From Thermaceae bacterium (GTDB taxonomy: Bacteria > Deinococcota > Deinococci > Deinococcales > Marinithermaceae): DNA of 6,930 bases. The position numbers were made by a program, and so were the translations under genes. The DNA is taken from assembly GCA_027053145.1 (NCBI GenBank), contig JALUED010000165.1:1-6930 (forward strand), written 5' to 3'. The notes below the pieces were generated by a model that was not told the DNA's origin, made no database searches, and saw only the letters and a list, made by a program, of their open reading frames with translations. Shown here piece by piece: positions 1 through 5,459 of this stretch; the stretch's first letter is position 1; the number at the start of each line of letters is the position of its first letter.

Positions 1-288
1 AGCCTCCCCGAGCTCGCCGCCGCCCTGGTCGCCGCCCTCCGCCGCGAGGGGGACATCTTGCTCGGCAACGTGGTGGGCTCGAACGTCTTCAACGTGCTCG
101 GGATTCTGGGGACGGTGGCGACGGTGAAACCGCTCTCCCTCGCCAGGGGGATCGGCCCCGACCTTCTTGGCATGGCCGGCCTCTCCCTCCTCGCCTGGGC
201 CTTCCTCTGGACCGGGATGCGGCTTGGGCGAAGGGAGGCGGCGGCGCTGCTGCTTGGGTACCTGGTCTTCGTGGAGGCGGTTTTTTAA
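1..288 (+). CDS. Na+/Ca2+ exchanger-type cation antiporter (CaCA superfamily), C-terminal part
   Basis: The 5' end lies outside the window; 95 residues are visible, ending at TAA 286-288. The first residues, SLPELAAALVAALRREGD, followed by GNVVGSNVFNVLG, match the second alpha repeat of CaCA exchangers (the YrbG and K+-dependent exchanger type). In that repeat the Glu of SLPE and the Asn/Ser of GNxxGSNxFN line the ion site. After it come about two to three hydrophobic segments, near residues 50-70 and 77-95. The family exchanges Ca2+ or another cation for Na+ or H+ across the inner membrane. Truncation is caused by the window edge and is not a mutation. The ATG-like ORF beginning at position 58 lies inside the conserved repeat and is not the real start. 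Family assignment is secure; the transported ion cannot be read from this fragment. Confidence 0.9.
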   Translation, partial: SLPELAAALVAALRREGDILLGNVVGSNVFNVLGILGTVATVKPLSLARGIGPDLLGMAGLSLLAWAFLWTGMRLGRREAAALLLGYLVFVEAVF

Positions 289-312
289 GGGGGGCCACCC
301 GGGCCCCCCCTT
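287..312. terminator. Hairpin between convergent genes, possible bidirectional terminator
   Basis: Just after the exchanger stop codon, GGGGGGCC (289-296) can pair with GGCCCCCC (302-309) around a 5-nt loop. Flanking AA/TT pairs can add to it if one extra C is bulged out. The stem sits in the 30 bp between the stop codons of the convergent genes at 288 and 319, where a shared terminator is expected. Only three T residues follow on the plus strand and no T tract follows on the minus strand, so termination efficiency is uncertain. Confidence 0.5.
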
Positions 313-318
313 TGCGGG

Positions 319-1158
319 CTACTTACGCGAGGGCGGCGTGACCTCCCGCTGGTGCGGGGTAGGGACGTACTGGACGCTGGGCCGGCCCATCTGGGGCTGG
401 GGGTAAAGTTCCATGAGCTCGTAGACCTCTTTGGGCATCTCGGTGTTCACTGGGAGGCCGAGCTCTTTTGCGAAGTCCGCGAAGATCGGGTAGTCGTGGG
501 TCCAGGTGCCCTGGGAGAGGATCTCGGCCACCTCCTCGGCCTTCTCCTTCGGCATCTTGTCGGCGAGGAGCTCTAGGACGAACGCCTTGACCTGGCGCAG
601 GGCCTTCTTCGAGACGTCGGCGTAGATCAGGGTCTGGTCGTCGATGTCCTTGGGCTCCTTTTGCTCGAGAACCTTCACGATCGAGGCCGCCGGGTACTGC
701 CCGAGCTGGGGGTCCACCGGGCCAAGGACGGCGTTTTCGTCCATCACAATCTCGTCCGCGCCGAGGGCGATCAGGGTGCCGCCCGACATGGCATAGTGGG
801 GCACGAAGACCGTTACCTTGGCGGGGTGCTTTTTGAGCGCCCGGGCGATTTGCTCGGCGGCGAGCACGAGGCCCCCGGGGGTGTGGATGATCAGGTCGAT
901 GGGCACGTTGTCGTCGGTCATGCGGATGGCGCGGAGGACGTGTTCGGAGTCGTCAATGGTGATAAAGCGGGAAAAGGGGATCCCGAGGAAGCTGATGGCC
1001 TCTTGCCGGTGGATCAGGGTGATGACCCTGGAGCCCCGCTTTCGCTCCAGCTCCGCCATCTTCCGGGCGCGGGCGGCGTAGAGCGCCTGCTGCTGCATGT
1101 AGGGCGAGAGCATGGAGAAGACGATGAAGAGCCAAAAGAGCAGCGAGATCGGGTCCAT
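319..1158 (-). CDS. Membrane-anchored serine dehydrogenase proteinase family protein (ClpP-fold serine protease)
   Basis: This 279-residue protein matches the SDH_protease family (PF01972-like) over nearly its whole length. Residues 3-20 form an N-terminal membrane anchor. A basic helix follows (about 24-43, ARARKMAELERKRGSRV), then a ClpP/crotonase-type domain. Visible hallmarks are HTPGG at 92-96 (likely oxyanion region), HYAMSGGTLIALGADEIV at 121-138 with the presumed nucleophile Ser125, and VLGPVDPQLGQYPA at 144-157. The second catalytic residue cannot be fixed by reading. By topology the protease domain is probably cytoplasmic. The family name comes from the reported cleavage of serine dehydratase, but most bacterial members have no known substrate. 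ATG 1158 is preceded by GGGAGG with about 6-nt spacing. That ribosome binding site overlaps the end of the rhomboid gene, whose stop lies 3 bp upstream, so the two are probably translationally coupled. Fold and family are certain; substrate is unknown. Confidence 0.93.
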   Translation of the reverse strand: MDPISLLFWLFIVFSMLSPYMQQQALYAARARKMAELERKRGSRVITLIHRQEAISFLGIPFSRFITIDDSEHVLRAIRMTDDNVPIDLIIHTPGGLVLAAEQIARALKKHPAKVTVFVPHYAMSGGTLIALGADEIVMDENAVLGPVDPQLGQYPAASIVKVLEQKEPKDIDDQTLIYADVSKKALRQVKAFVLELLADKMPKEKAEEVAEILSQGTWTHDYPIFADFAKELGLPVNTEMPKEVYELMELYPQPQMGRPSVQYVPTPHQREVTPPSRK

Positions 1159-1161
1159 TCC

Positions 1162-1857
1162 CTACCTCCCTTCCCTAAGCTTAACCGGGGCGGCGGCAAA
1201 GGCGTACCAGGAGGGCGCCGCGCGGTAGGGGCGGCGCTCGGCGAGGAGCGGGGCCAGCGCCGCGCCCACCAAAAAGCCCCCGATGTGCGCCCACCAGGCC
1301 ACCCCGGGCACGCCCATGAGGCCGTAGAGGAACTGCAGGAAAAGCCAGTAAGCGGCGTAGACCGCCGCCGGGAGCCAGAAGAAAAAGGGCAGGAAGAACC
1401 ACACGAAGGTGAGGATCTGGGCGTGGGGCAAAAGCGCGTAGTAGGCTCCGAGCACCCCCGAGATCGCCCCTGAAGCCCCCACCATGGGGACGGGGCTTGC
1501 CGGCATCGCCGCCGCCTGAACGAGGGCCGCGCCCACCCCGGCGGCGAGGTAGAGGAAGAGGTAGCGCCCGGGGCCGAGCCGGTCCTCGACCCCAGGGCCG
1601 AAGACCCAGAGGAACCAGAGGTTCCCGACGAGGTGGGCGACGCCGCCGTGGAGGAACATGGCGGTGAAGATCCGGGGGAACTCGGCGAGGGGATCGGCTA
1701 AGAAGCGTGCGGGCACGAAGCCGTAGGCCTGGACGGTATAGGCCAGGTGGTCCGGCCCCCCGAGCGCTTGCCAGAGGAAGACGAGGACGTTCGCCGCCAC
1801 CAGGAGCCGGGTGAGGGGGGCCGGACCATGGGGTTCGCTGTCGCCTAGGGGGAACAT
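1162..1857 (-). CDS. Rhomboid family intramembrane serine protease
   Basis: This 231-residue polytopic protein carries the rhomboid catalytic signatures. HGGVAHLVGN (70-79) gives the conserved His75 and Asn79 of the oxyanion region, GASGAISG (127-134) gives the nucleophile Ser129, and AHIGGFLVG (190-198) gives the catalytic His191. These correspond to H150, N154, S201 and H254 of E. coli GlpG. About six to seven membrane helices are present, including a very hydrophobic stretch at 147-180. The family cleaves transmembrane segments or juxtamembrane regions within the bilayer. The N-terminus MFPLGDSEP has the usual bacterial rhomboid opening, which supports ATG 1857. The ribosome binding site is weak (AAAAGG, 8-nt spacing), but the start lies 3 bp after the upstream stop, so reinitiation is likely. 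The length is normal and no key residue is missing. Its place between another membrane protein and a ClpP-fold protease suggests a shared proteolytic pathway. Confidence 0.94.
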   Translation of the reverse strand: MFPLGDSEPHGPAPLTRLLVAANVLVFLWQALGGPDHLAYTVQAYGFVPARFLADPLAEFPRIFTAMFLHGGVAHLVGNLWFLWVFGPGVEDRLGPGRYLFLYLAAGVGAALVQAAAMPASPVPMVGASGAISGVLGAYYALLPHAQILTFVWFFLPFFFWLPAAVYAAYWLFLQFLYGLMGVPGVAWWAHIGGFLVGAALAPLLAERRPYRAAPSWYAFAAAPVKLREGR

Positions 1858-1860
1858 CGC

Positions 1861-2355
1861 TCAGGCCTTTTGGGCGAGCGCGGCGATCCGGGCCAAGGTG
1901 ACGAGCTCAAGGCCAAAGACCAAGACGGTGGGTACCGACGCCCCCCAGAGCACGCCGGTGAGCACGCCGGCAAAGAGAAATCCGCCCGCAAGCTGCGGCG
2001 CGAGTGCCACTAGCAAAAGGAGCAGGAAAAGGCCGTAGTAAGCGTAGCGGTAGGGGGCGAGCTCGCGCATCCAGAAGGCGGCGAGGGCGACGCCGGCGAG
2101 GTTCTCGAGCAGCGCAAGGGGCGCGCGGGTCGCTTCGGCTACCTGCTCGGGCCGCGCGGTACCTGCCTGAACCTCGGTAAGAAAGCTAAGCAACCCGGTG
2201 TAGCCGAAAAGGAGGGGGTTTGCGAGCAGGAGAAAGCCGAAGAGCCCGAGCGCGAAGGCGAGCTCCTCCGGGGTCGCGCCCGTAAAAAGGGCGGCGCCAA
2301 AGAAGAGGAAGAGGGCGAGGAGCAAAAACCAAAGCCAAGCCAAGGCCTTCCTCAT
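1861..2355 (-). CDS. Polytopic membrane protein of unknown function
   Basis: I do not recognise a family. The 164-residue product is dominated by Leu, Ala, Phe and Gly. Predicted membrane helices lie near 5-25, 31-53, a weaker one at 79-97, 102-121, and one or two between 124 and 158. A polar loop at about 61-78 (EVQAGTARPEQVAEATRA) separates the second and third helices. Charged residues are few and no catalytic or cofactor motif is visible. The ATG at 2355 overlaps the preceding TGA as ATGA, and GGGGAGG lies 7 nt upstream, so translation is both coupled and independently supported. It sits between a single-pass ectodomain protein and the rhomboid, so it may be a partner, scaffold or substrate of the proteases; this is inferred from context only. 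Confidence 0.75.
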   Translation of the reverse strand: MRKALAWLWFLLLALFLFFGAALFTGATPEELAFALGLFGFLLLANPLLFGYTGLLSFLTEVQAGTARPEQVAEATRAPLALLENLAGVALAAFWMRELAPYRYAYYGLFLLLLLVALAPQLAGGFLFAGVLTGVLWGASVPTVLVFGLELVTLARIAALAQKA

Positions 2356-2810
2356 CGCTTTTCCTCCCCGTACTTAAAGAGGTGGGTGACGGCGTAGAGG
2401 TCGGGGGAGAGCGGGTGGGTGTAGGTGATGGTCCCGGCCACCACGTCCCCCGCTTTAAGCGCTTCGCTCTCGGGCTTCAGCGCCAGGGTGACCTGCGCCG
2501 TCTGCCCCGCGGGCAGGGTGAGGTTCAGGGGCACCGCGGCGAGCGCGTAAGCCTTTTCCTTGGATTTGGGGCCTGGGGTGAAGACCACGCTTTGGTCCAC
2601 GAGGAGAAGGGGGAGGTAGCCGGGGTTATGGACCTCTAGGACCACCTGCTTCTTGTCCGGCTTATAGGTCGCCGAGAGCACCACCGGCGAGGGCGGCACC
2701 GCGACAAGCGCCGCATGGGAACGCGACGCCTGAATGTAGGCGCCGGCCCCAAGGCCCACCAGGAGGGCGAGCAGCAACGAGATGATTAGGCTTCCAGCAA
2801 TATTCCTCAT
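2352..2810 (-). CDS. Single-pass membrane protein with beta-rich ectodomain, unknown function (first gene of protease operon)
   Basis: This is a 152-residue product starting at ATG 2810 (MRNIAGSLII). One hydrophobic segment at about 5-26 acts as signal anchor or uncleaved signal peptide; there is no lipobox Cys. The rest (about 38-148) is rich in alternating hydrophobic residues and turns, such as SPVVLSATYKPDKKQVVLEV, HNPGYLPLLL, LPAGQTAQVTLAL and DVVAGTITYTHP. This is the look of an Ig-like or LEA-type beta sandwich outside the cytoplasmic membrane. The reading frame extends to TTG 2864, but that codon is the first half of the -35 hexamer, and the in-frame ATGs at 2858, 2837 and 2831 lie upstream of the predicted transcript start. 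ATG 2810 has a good ribosome binding site. The stop overlaps the next gene's ATG by 4 bp. No specific family was recognised; the fold is inferred. Confidence 0.75.
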   Translation of the reverse strand: MRNIAGSLIISLLLALLVGLGAGAYIQASRSHAALVAVPPSPVVLSATYKPDKKQVVLEVHNPGYLPLLLVDQSVVFTPGPKSKEKAYALAAVPLNLTLPAGQTAQVTLALKPESEALKAGDVVAGTITYTHPLSPDLYAVTHLFKYGEEKR

Positions 2811-2815
2811 ACCAA

Positions 2816-2822
2816 CCACCTC
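2816..2822 (-). promoter_or_regulatory. Ribosome binding site that sets the start at 2810
   Basis: On the minus strand GAGGTGG precedes the ATG at 2810 with 5 nt between, in good agreement with anti-16S pairing. None of the upstream in-frame candidate starts has a comparable site. Confidence 0.7.
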
Positions 2823-2835
2823 ATCTTTCATGCGC

Positions 2836-2864
2836 ATTATTGGATTTGAGTGCGCCATTGTCAA
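2836..2864 (-). promoter_or_regulatory. Sigma-70 (SigA-type) promoter of the membrane-protease operon
   Basis: On the minus strand TTGACA (2864-2859) and AATAAT (2841-2836) are separated by exactly 17 bp. The -35 is a full consensus match and the -10 matches five of six positions. Transcription should begin near 2829, giving a leader of about 19 nt before ATG 2810, just enough for the ribosome binding site. This is the clearest promoter in the window and probably drives all four downstream genes constitutively. Its A/T-rich block stands out from its GC-rich surroundings. Confidence 0.85.
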
Positions 2865-2869
2865 TACCG

Positions 2870-2906
2870 ACCCCTCGGCGCCGTCCGTGCGCCGGCGCCG
2901 AGGGGT
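2870..2906 (-). terminator. 14-bp perfect hairpin, probable terminator of the small minus-strand gene
   Basis: Positions 2870-2883 and 2893-2906 are perfectly complementary (core CCCCTCGGCGCC with GGCGCCGAGGGG), with a 9-nt loop. The hairpin begins 14 nt past the TAA at 2921 and ends 5 bp before the TTGACA of the next operon. It therefore insulates the two minus-strand units. It lacks a T tract on the minus strand, so it may be a non-canonical terminator, a Rho-assisted pause or an RNA 3'-end stabiliser. Confidence 0.55.
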
Positions 2907-2920
2907 GCGCTCGGCCGGGT

Positions 2921-3150
2921 TTAGTCCTTGAAGAGCCGGTCGAAGGCCTCGCGGGCTCCGGTTTTCTTCTGGATGCGGAAAAGCTCGCCCTTTTGCTCGA
3001 TTGTGCCTTCGGCGAGCAGGGCGGCGAGGGCGTCCTTGAGCTCCTTTCTGGAGAGCTCCTCCCCGGCCTCGTCAAGGTAGCGCAGGATCTCCCGCTCGGT
3101 GGCCAGCCCAGGCGCTCGAGCGCGTGGCGAACCCAGCCTTTTGCGTCCAT
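2921..3150 (-). CDS. Small protein (about 76 aa), reading frame disrupted by one base
   Basis: From ATG 3150 the first 15 codons read MDAKGWVRHALERLG. Beyond that this frame degenerates into Pro/Ser/Arg-rich sequence typical of a wrong frame. The neighbouring frame takes over at once with a protein-like stretch, LATEREILRYLDEAGEELSR and then KELKDALAALLAEG, and ends FDRLFKD at TAA 2921-2923. The 230-bp span is one base short of 77 codons, and one extra base at the GGG of 3107-3109 would join the halves as ERLG-LATE. The joined protein would have two amphipathic helices followed by a short beta/wing-like segment (TIEQKGELFRI), reminiscent of a small winged-helix domain, though too short for me to assign. 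The second half has no usable start codon of its own. Either this is a recent frameshift or a base-calling error in a G run; programmed shifting is less likely. The start has no ribosome binding site but has a leaderless-type -10. Confidence 0.6.
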
Positions 3151-3151
3151 G

Positions 3152-3169
3152 CCGCGATTCTACCCGCGG
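3152..3169. repeat. Dyad CCGCG-N8-CGCGG in divergent promoter region
   Basis: CCGCG (3152-3156) and CGCGG (3165-3169) form an inverted repeat around 8 bp that contain the minus-strand -10 (attcta on the plus strand). The right arm abuts the plus-strand -10 at 3170. The position suits an operator that could control both directions. The arms are short and GC-rich, so chance occurrence is possible. Confidence 0.4.
3157..3162 (-). promoter_or_regulatory. Leaderless-type -10 element for the small minus-strand gene
   Basis: On the minus strand TAGAAT is followed by 6 nt and then ATG 3150, with no ribosome binding site between. This places the predicted transcript start at or next to the ATG, the arrangement common for leaderless mRNAs in Deinococcota. 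No good -35 is seen 17 bp upstream. Confidence 0.5.
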
Positions 3170-3175
3170 TATCCT
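3170..3175 (+). promoter_or_regulatory. Leaderless-type -10 element for the DUF72 operon
   Basis: TATCCT is followed by 7 nt and the GTG at 3183, with no Shine-Dalgarno sequence in between. It fits a TANNNT -10 for a leaderless transcript. No convincing -35 hexamer exists at the expected distance, so activator help or a weak promoter is possible. Confidence 0.4.
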
Positions 3176-3182
3176 GGGGCCG

Positions 3183-3893
3183 GTGGCCGAGGTTTGCCGG
3201 GTGGGGACCTCCGGGTACTTCTACCGCGGGTGGAGGGGGGCCTTCTACCCCGAGGACCTTCCCCCGGGGCGCTTTTTCGACTACTACCAAGAGCGCTTCG
3301 ACACCGTCGAGGTAAACGCGAGCTTTTACCGCTTCCCCACCCGCGCGGCGGTGCGCCGCTGGTACCGGGAGGCGCGGGAGGGCTTTCTCTACGCGGTCAA
3401 GGCGCACCGGGAGATTACCCATCTGAAGAAGTTCGCCGATCCTGTCCGGGTGCGGGACTTCTACGAGGTGGTCTCGGGGCTTGGGGAGAAGCTCGGGCCT
3501 GTGCTTTTCCAGCTTCCCCCCTCCTTCCGCTACCGGCCTGAGCACCTCGAGCGGATCCTTGCCGCTTTAGACCCGGGGTTCCCAAACGCGATCGAGTTCC
3601 GCCACGCCTCCTGGTGGGACGAGGCGGTCTACGCGGCCCTCCGCGAGGCCGGTGTGGCGTTCGTCTCGGTGAGCGCGCCCGGGCTCCCCGACGCCTTCGT
3701 GGACACCGCCTTCGTCTACCTCCGCTTTCACGGAAGGCGCGCCTGGTACAAGGACGACTACCCCGAGGCGGAGCTTCTTCGCTGGGCCGAGGCCGCCCGA
3801 GGCCGGCCTGCCTACGCCTACTTCAACAACACCGATCTCGGCCACGCGCCGAAGAACGCCCTTACCTTCCGGAGGCTCTTGTGCCGGTCATAA
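3183..3893 (+). CDS. DUF72 (YecE-like) TIM-barrel family protein
   Basis: The 236-residue product matches DUF72 throughout. It has VGTSGYFYRGWRGAFYPED at 7-25, the conserved VEVNASFYRFP at 43-52, FLYAVKAHREITH at 68-80, VLFQLPPSF at 107-115, IEFRHASWW at 137-145, VYLRFHGR at 178-185 and YAYFNNTDLGHAPKNA at 211-226. These conserved strand ends form the acidic/aromatic pocket of a TIM barrel related to the AP endonuclease 2/xylose isomerase type fold. The biochemical role of the family is not established. GTG 3183 places the GTSGY motif at residues 8-11, as usual in this family. The frame extends to a GTG at 3099, but that would overlap the divergent gene and both promoters and add non-family sequence; GTG 3201 is a less likely later start. 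The gene overlaps the Nudix gene by 13 bp. Length is normal. Confidence 0.88.
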   Translation: MAEVCRVGTSGYFYRGWRGAFYPEDLPPGRFFDYYQERFDTVEVNASFYRFPTRAAVRRWYREAREGFLYAVKAHREITHLKKFADPVRVRDFYEVVSGLGEKLGPVLFQLPPSFRYRPEHLERILAALDPGFPNAIEFRHASWWDEAVYAALREAGVAFVSVSAPGLPDAFVDTAFVYLRFHGRRAWYKDDYPEAELLRWAEAARGRPAYAYFNNTDLGHAPKNALTFRRLLCRS

Positions 3894-4294
3894 GGGAACA
3901 CTCGGCGGGCGGCGTGCTCCTTGAGGACGGCAAGGTCCTGCTCATCCGCACGAAAAACCTCAAGGGGGAGGAGGTCTGGACCTTTCCCAAGGGGCTCGTG
4001 GAGCCGGGGGAGAGCCCGGAGCGGGCCGCGCTTCGCGAGGTCTTCGAGGAGACCGGCTACGAGGCCGAGATCGTGGCGCCCTTGGGTCAGGTCACCTACT
4101 GGTTCGTGCGGGACGGCAAGCGGGTCAAGAAGACGGTGGACTGGTTCCTGATGCGCCCGATCCGCCGGGTGAAGGAGCCCGACTGGGAGGTCGAGGGGGT
4201 GGCGTGGGTTCCTCTTGCGGAAGCCGCCAAGCGCCTTCGCTACAAAAGCGATCGGGCGTTGCTCGATCGGGTGCGGGAGGCCCAGGGTGGCTGA
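3881..4294 (+). CDS. Nudix hydrolase, diadenosine-polyphosphate hydrolase-like
   Basis: A 137-residue single Nudix domain. The Nudix box is complete at residues 38-60: G38, E44, then REVFEETGY (52-60), matching GX5EX7REUXEEXGU. The Glu residues of REVFEE coordinate the divalent metal for hydrolysis of a nucleoside diphosphate linked to X. VWTFPKG (32-38) before the box and VDWFLMRP (86-93) after it resemble, from memory, the Ap6A hydrolase Ndx1 of Thermus thermophilus and related MutT/Ap4A enzymes. Hydrolysis of dinucleoside polyphosphates is therefore the best guess, but substrate class cannot be proved by reading. GTG 3881 is chosen because GGAGG (3871-3875) lies 5 nt upstream and because it gives the usual short beta strand IREHSAGGVLL. 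The open frame upstream of it lies antisense-free inside DUF72 and is a shadow. It overlaps DUF72 by 13 bp and the amidase by 8 bp, which points to coupled translation. Confidence 0.9.
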   Translation: MPVIREHSAGGVLLEDGKVLLIRTKNLKGEEVWTFPKGLVEPGESPERAALREVFEETGYEAEIVAPLGQVTYWFVRDGKRVKKTVDWFLMRPIRRVKEPDWEVEGVAWVPLAEAAKRLRYKSDRALLDRVREAQGG

Positions 4295-5450
4295 GGCGGT
4301 CTTCGTCTGGCGCTTTGCCCTCCTGCCGGGGCGCGGGCCTTTGGGGGGCGAGCCGGTGGCCATCAAGGACAACCTCGCGGTGGCCGGCCTGCCCACGACC
4401 GCGGGCTCGAGGGTGCTGCGCAAAGCCGCGCCCGCCGCCCGGCACGCTTTGGTCGTTCGCCGCTTGCTTCGTGCCGGGGCCCGGATCGTCGGCCGCACCA
4501 ACATGACCGAGCTCGCCTATTCCGGCCTCGGCCAGAACCCCCACTACGGCACCCCGGAAAACCCCCGGTTTTCGGGCCGGCTTCCCGGGGGGTCCTCCTC
4601 AGGCGCGGCGGCGGCGGTGGCGCTCGGGCGGGTGCGGCTCTCGGTGGGCACCGATACCGGCGGCTCGGTGCGGATCCCCGCCGCCTTCCAGGGGATCTAC
4701 GGCTTTAAGCCCACGAACGGCCTCGTGCCCACCGAGGGCGTGGTCCCCCTTTCCCCCACCCTCGACGTGGTGGGGCCCCTGGCCGCCGACCTCGAGGGGC
4801 TCTGGCGGCTTTTTTCCGCCCTCGTCGGCCGGCCCGGGGAGGCCTTCCCCGAGCCCCCCGGACGTCCGCTCCGCCTGCTTCTTCCGGAGGCGCTCCTTCG
4901 GGACCTCGAGCCCGAGGTGGAACAGGCGTTTTCCGCTTTGGTTTCCCGCCTTGAAGGTGCCGGCCACCGCCTCGAGCGGGCGGCGCTTCCGGTCTTTTCC
5001 GAGATCCTCGCCCTCTACCGCGCCCACGGCCCCCTCGCCGCCCACGAGGCCTACCGGCTTTGGGGGGAGCTCGCCCGGCGCGAGGGGCGTCGGATGGACC
5101 CCCGGGTGGTGGAGCGGATCCTGGAGGCCGAGCGCTTTTCCGAGGCCGACTACCGGGAGGTCCTCGCCGCCCACCGGGCCTGGCCGGCGGCGTTTTGGCG
5201 CGAGGTCGCGGGCTACGACGCCCTGCTCGCCCCCACCGTCGCCGTTTTGCCCCCGCCCCGCTCGGTGCTCGCGGACCCCGCCGCCTTCCGGCGGGCGAAC
5301 GCCCGGGTGCTTCGGAACACGATGTTCTTCAACTTCCTCAAAGGGCCGGTGCTTTCCTTCCCCATCGCCCCTGGGGTAGGGGCGATGCTCGCCTTGCCCC
5401 CTGGAGCCGACCGGGCGGCCTTCGCCCTCGCCCGGGCCCTCGGCGCGTAG
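4287..5450 (+). CDS. Amidase signature (AS) family hydrolase, short form
   Basis: The 387-residue product has the full Ser-cisSer-Lys triad of the amidase signature family. Lys27 is in PVAIKDN, cis-Ser103 in LPGGSSSGAAAAVA, and the nucleophile Ser127 in VGTDTGGSVRIPA. The Lys-Ser spacing (76) and Ser-Ser spacing (24) match other members. GRTNMTELAYSG (69-80), YGFKPTNGLVP (138-148) and the C-terminal FLKGPVLSFPIAPG are also family hallmarks. The enzyme hydrolyses a carboxylic amide to acid and ammonia or amine in the cytoplasm. It is shorter than typical members (about 450-500 aa). The catalytic Lys is only 27 residues from the start, so most of the usual N-terminal helical region is absent. 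GTG 4287 has GGGAGG 6 nt upstream; the longer frame from 4215 lies inside the Nudix gene without family resemblance. It is unlikely to be GatA because of its length. The adjacent permease suggests a catabolic role; the substrate is unknown. Confidence 0.9.
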   Translation: MAEAVFVWRFALLPGRGPLGGEPVAIKDNLAVAGLPTTAGSRVLRKAAPAARHALVVRRLLRAGARIVGRTNMTELAYSGLGQNPHYGTPENPRFSGRLPGGSSSGAAAAVALGRVRLSVGTDTGGSVRIPAAFQGIYGFKPTNGLVPTEGVVPLSPTLDVVGPLAADLEGLWRLFSALVGRPGEAFPEPPGRPLRLLLPEALLRDLEPEVEQAFSALVSRLEGAGHRLERAALPVFSEILALYRAHGPLAAHEAYRLWGELARREGRRMDPRVVERILEAERFSEADYREVLAAHRAWPAAFWREVAGYDALLAPTVAVLPPPRSVLADPAAFRRANARVLRNTMFFNFLKGPVLSFPIAPGVGAMLALPPGADRAAFALARALGA

Positions 5451-5453
5451 ACT
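5448..5453 (+). promoter_or_regulatory. Possible internal leaderless -10 before the permease
   Basis: TAGACT begins with the amidase stop codon and is followed by 6 nt and the GTG at 5460. The permease lacks a clear Shine-Dalgarno sequence, so an internal leaderless start is possible. No -35 is visible, and TANNNT matches arise easily by chance. Confidence 0.2.
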
Positions 5454-5459
5454 GGATCC

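Noticed and set aside
661..1473. A 270-codon plus-strand frame opposite the SDH-type protease and rhomboid genes.
   Set aside because: Low-complexity composition without a family signature; the opposite strand holds two catalytically intact proteases.
3100..3115. Programmed -1 or +1 ribosomal frameshifting in the small minus-strand gene.
   Set aside because: No slippery heptamer of the X XXY YYZ type is present at the junction and no downstream stimulatory structure is evident. A missing base is the simpler explanation.
3099..3182. An upstream GTG extension of the DUF72 gene by 28 codons.
   Set aside because: It would run through both divergent promoters and the antisense small gene, has no ribosome binding site and adds no family-like sequence before GTSGY.
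4215..4286. A 24-codon N-terminal extension of the amidase.
   Set aside because: It overlaps Nudix coding sequence, shows no amidase similarity, and GTG 4287 has an ideal GGGAGG site 6 nt upstream.
3818..4504. Minus-strand frames of 228 and 139 codons opposite the Nudix and amidase genes.
   Set aside because: Arg/Pro/Ala-rich shadow frames without start signals or motifs.
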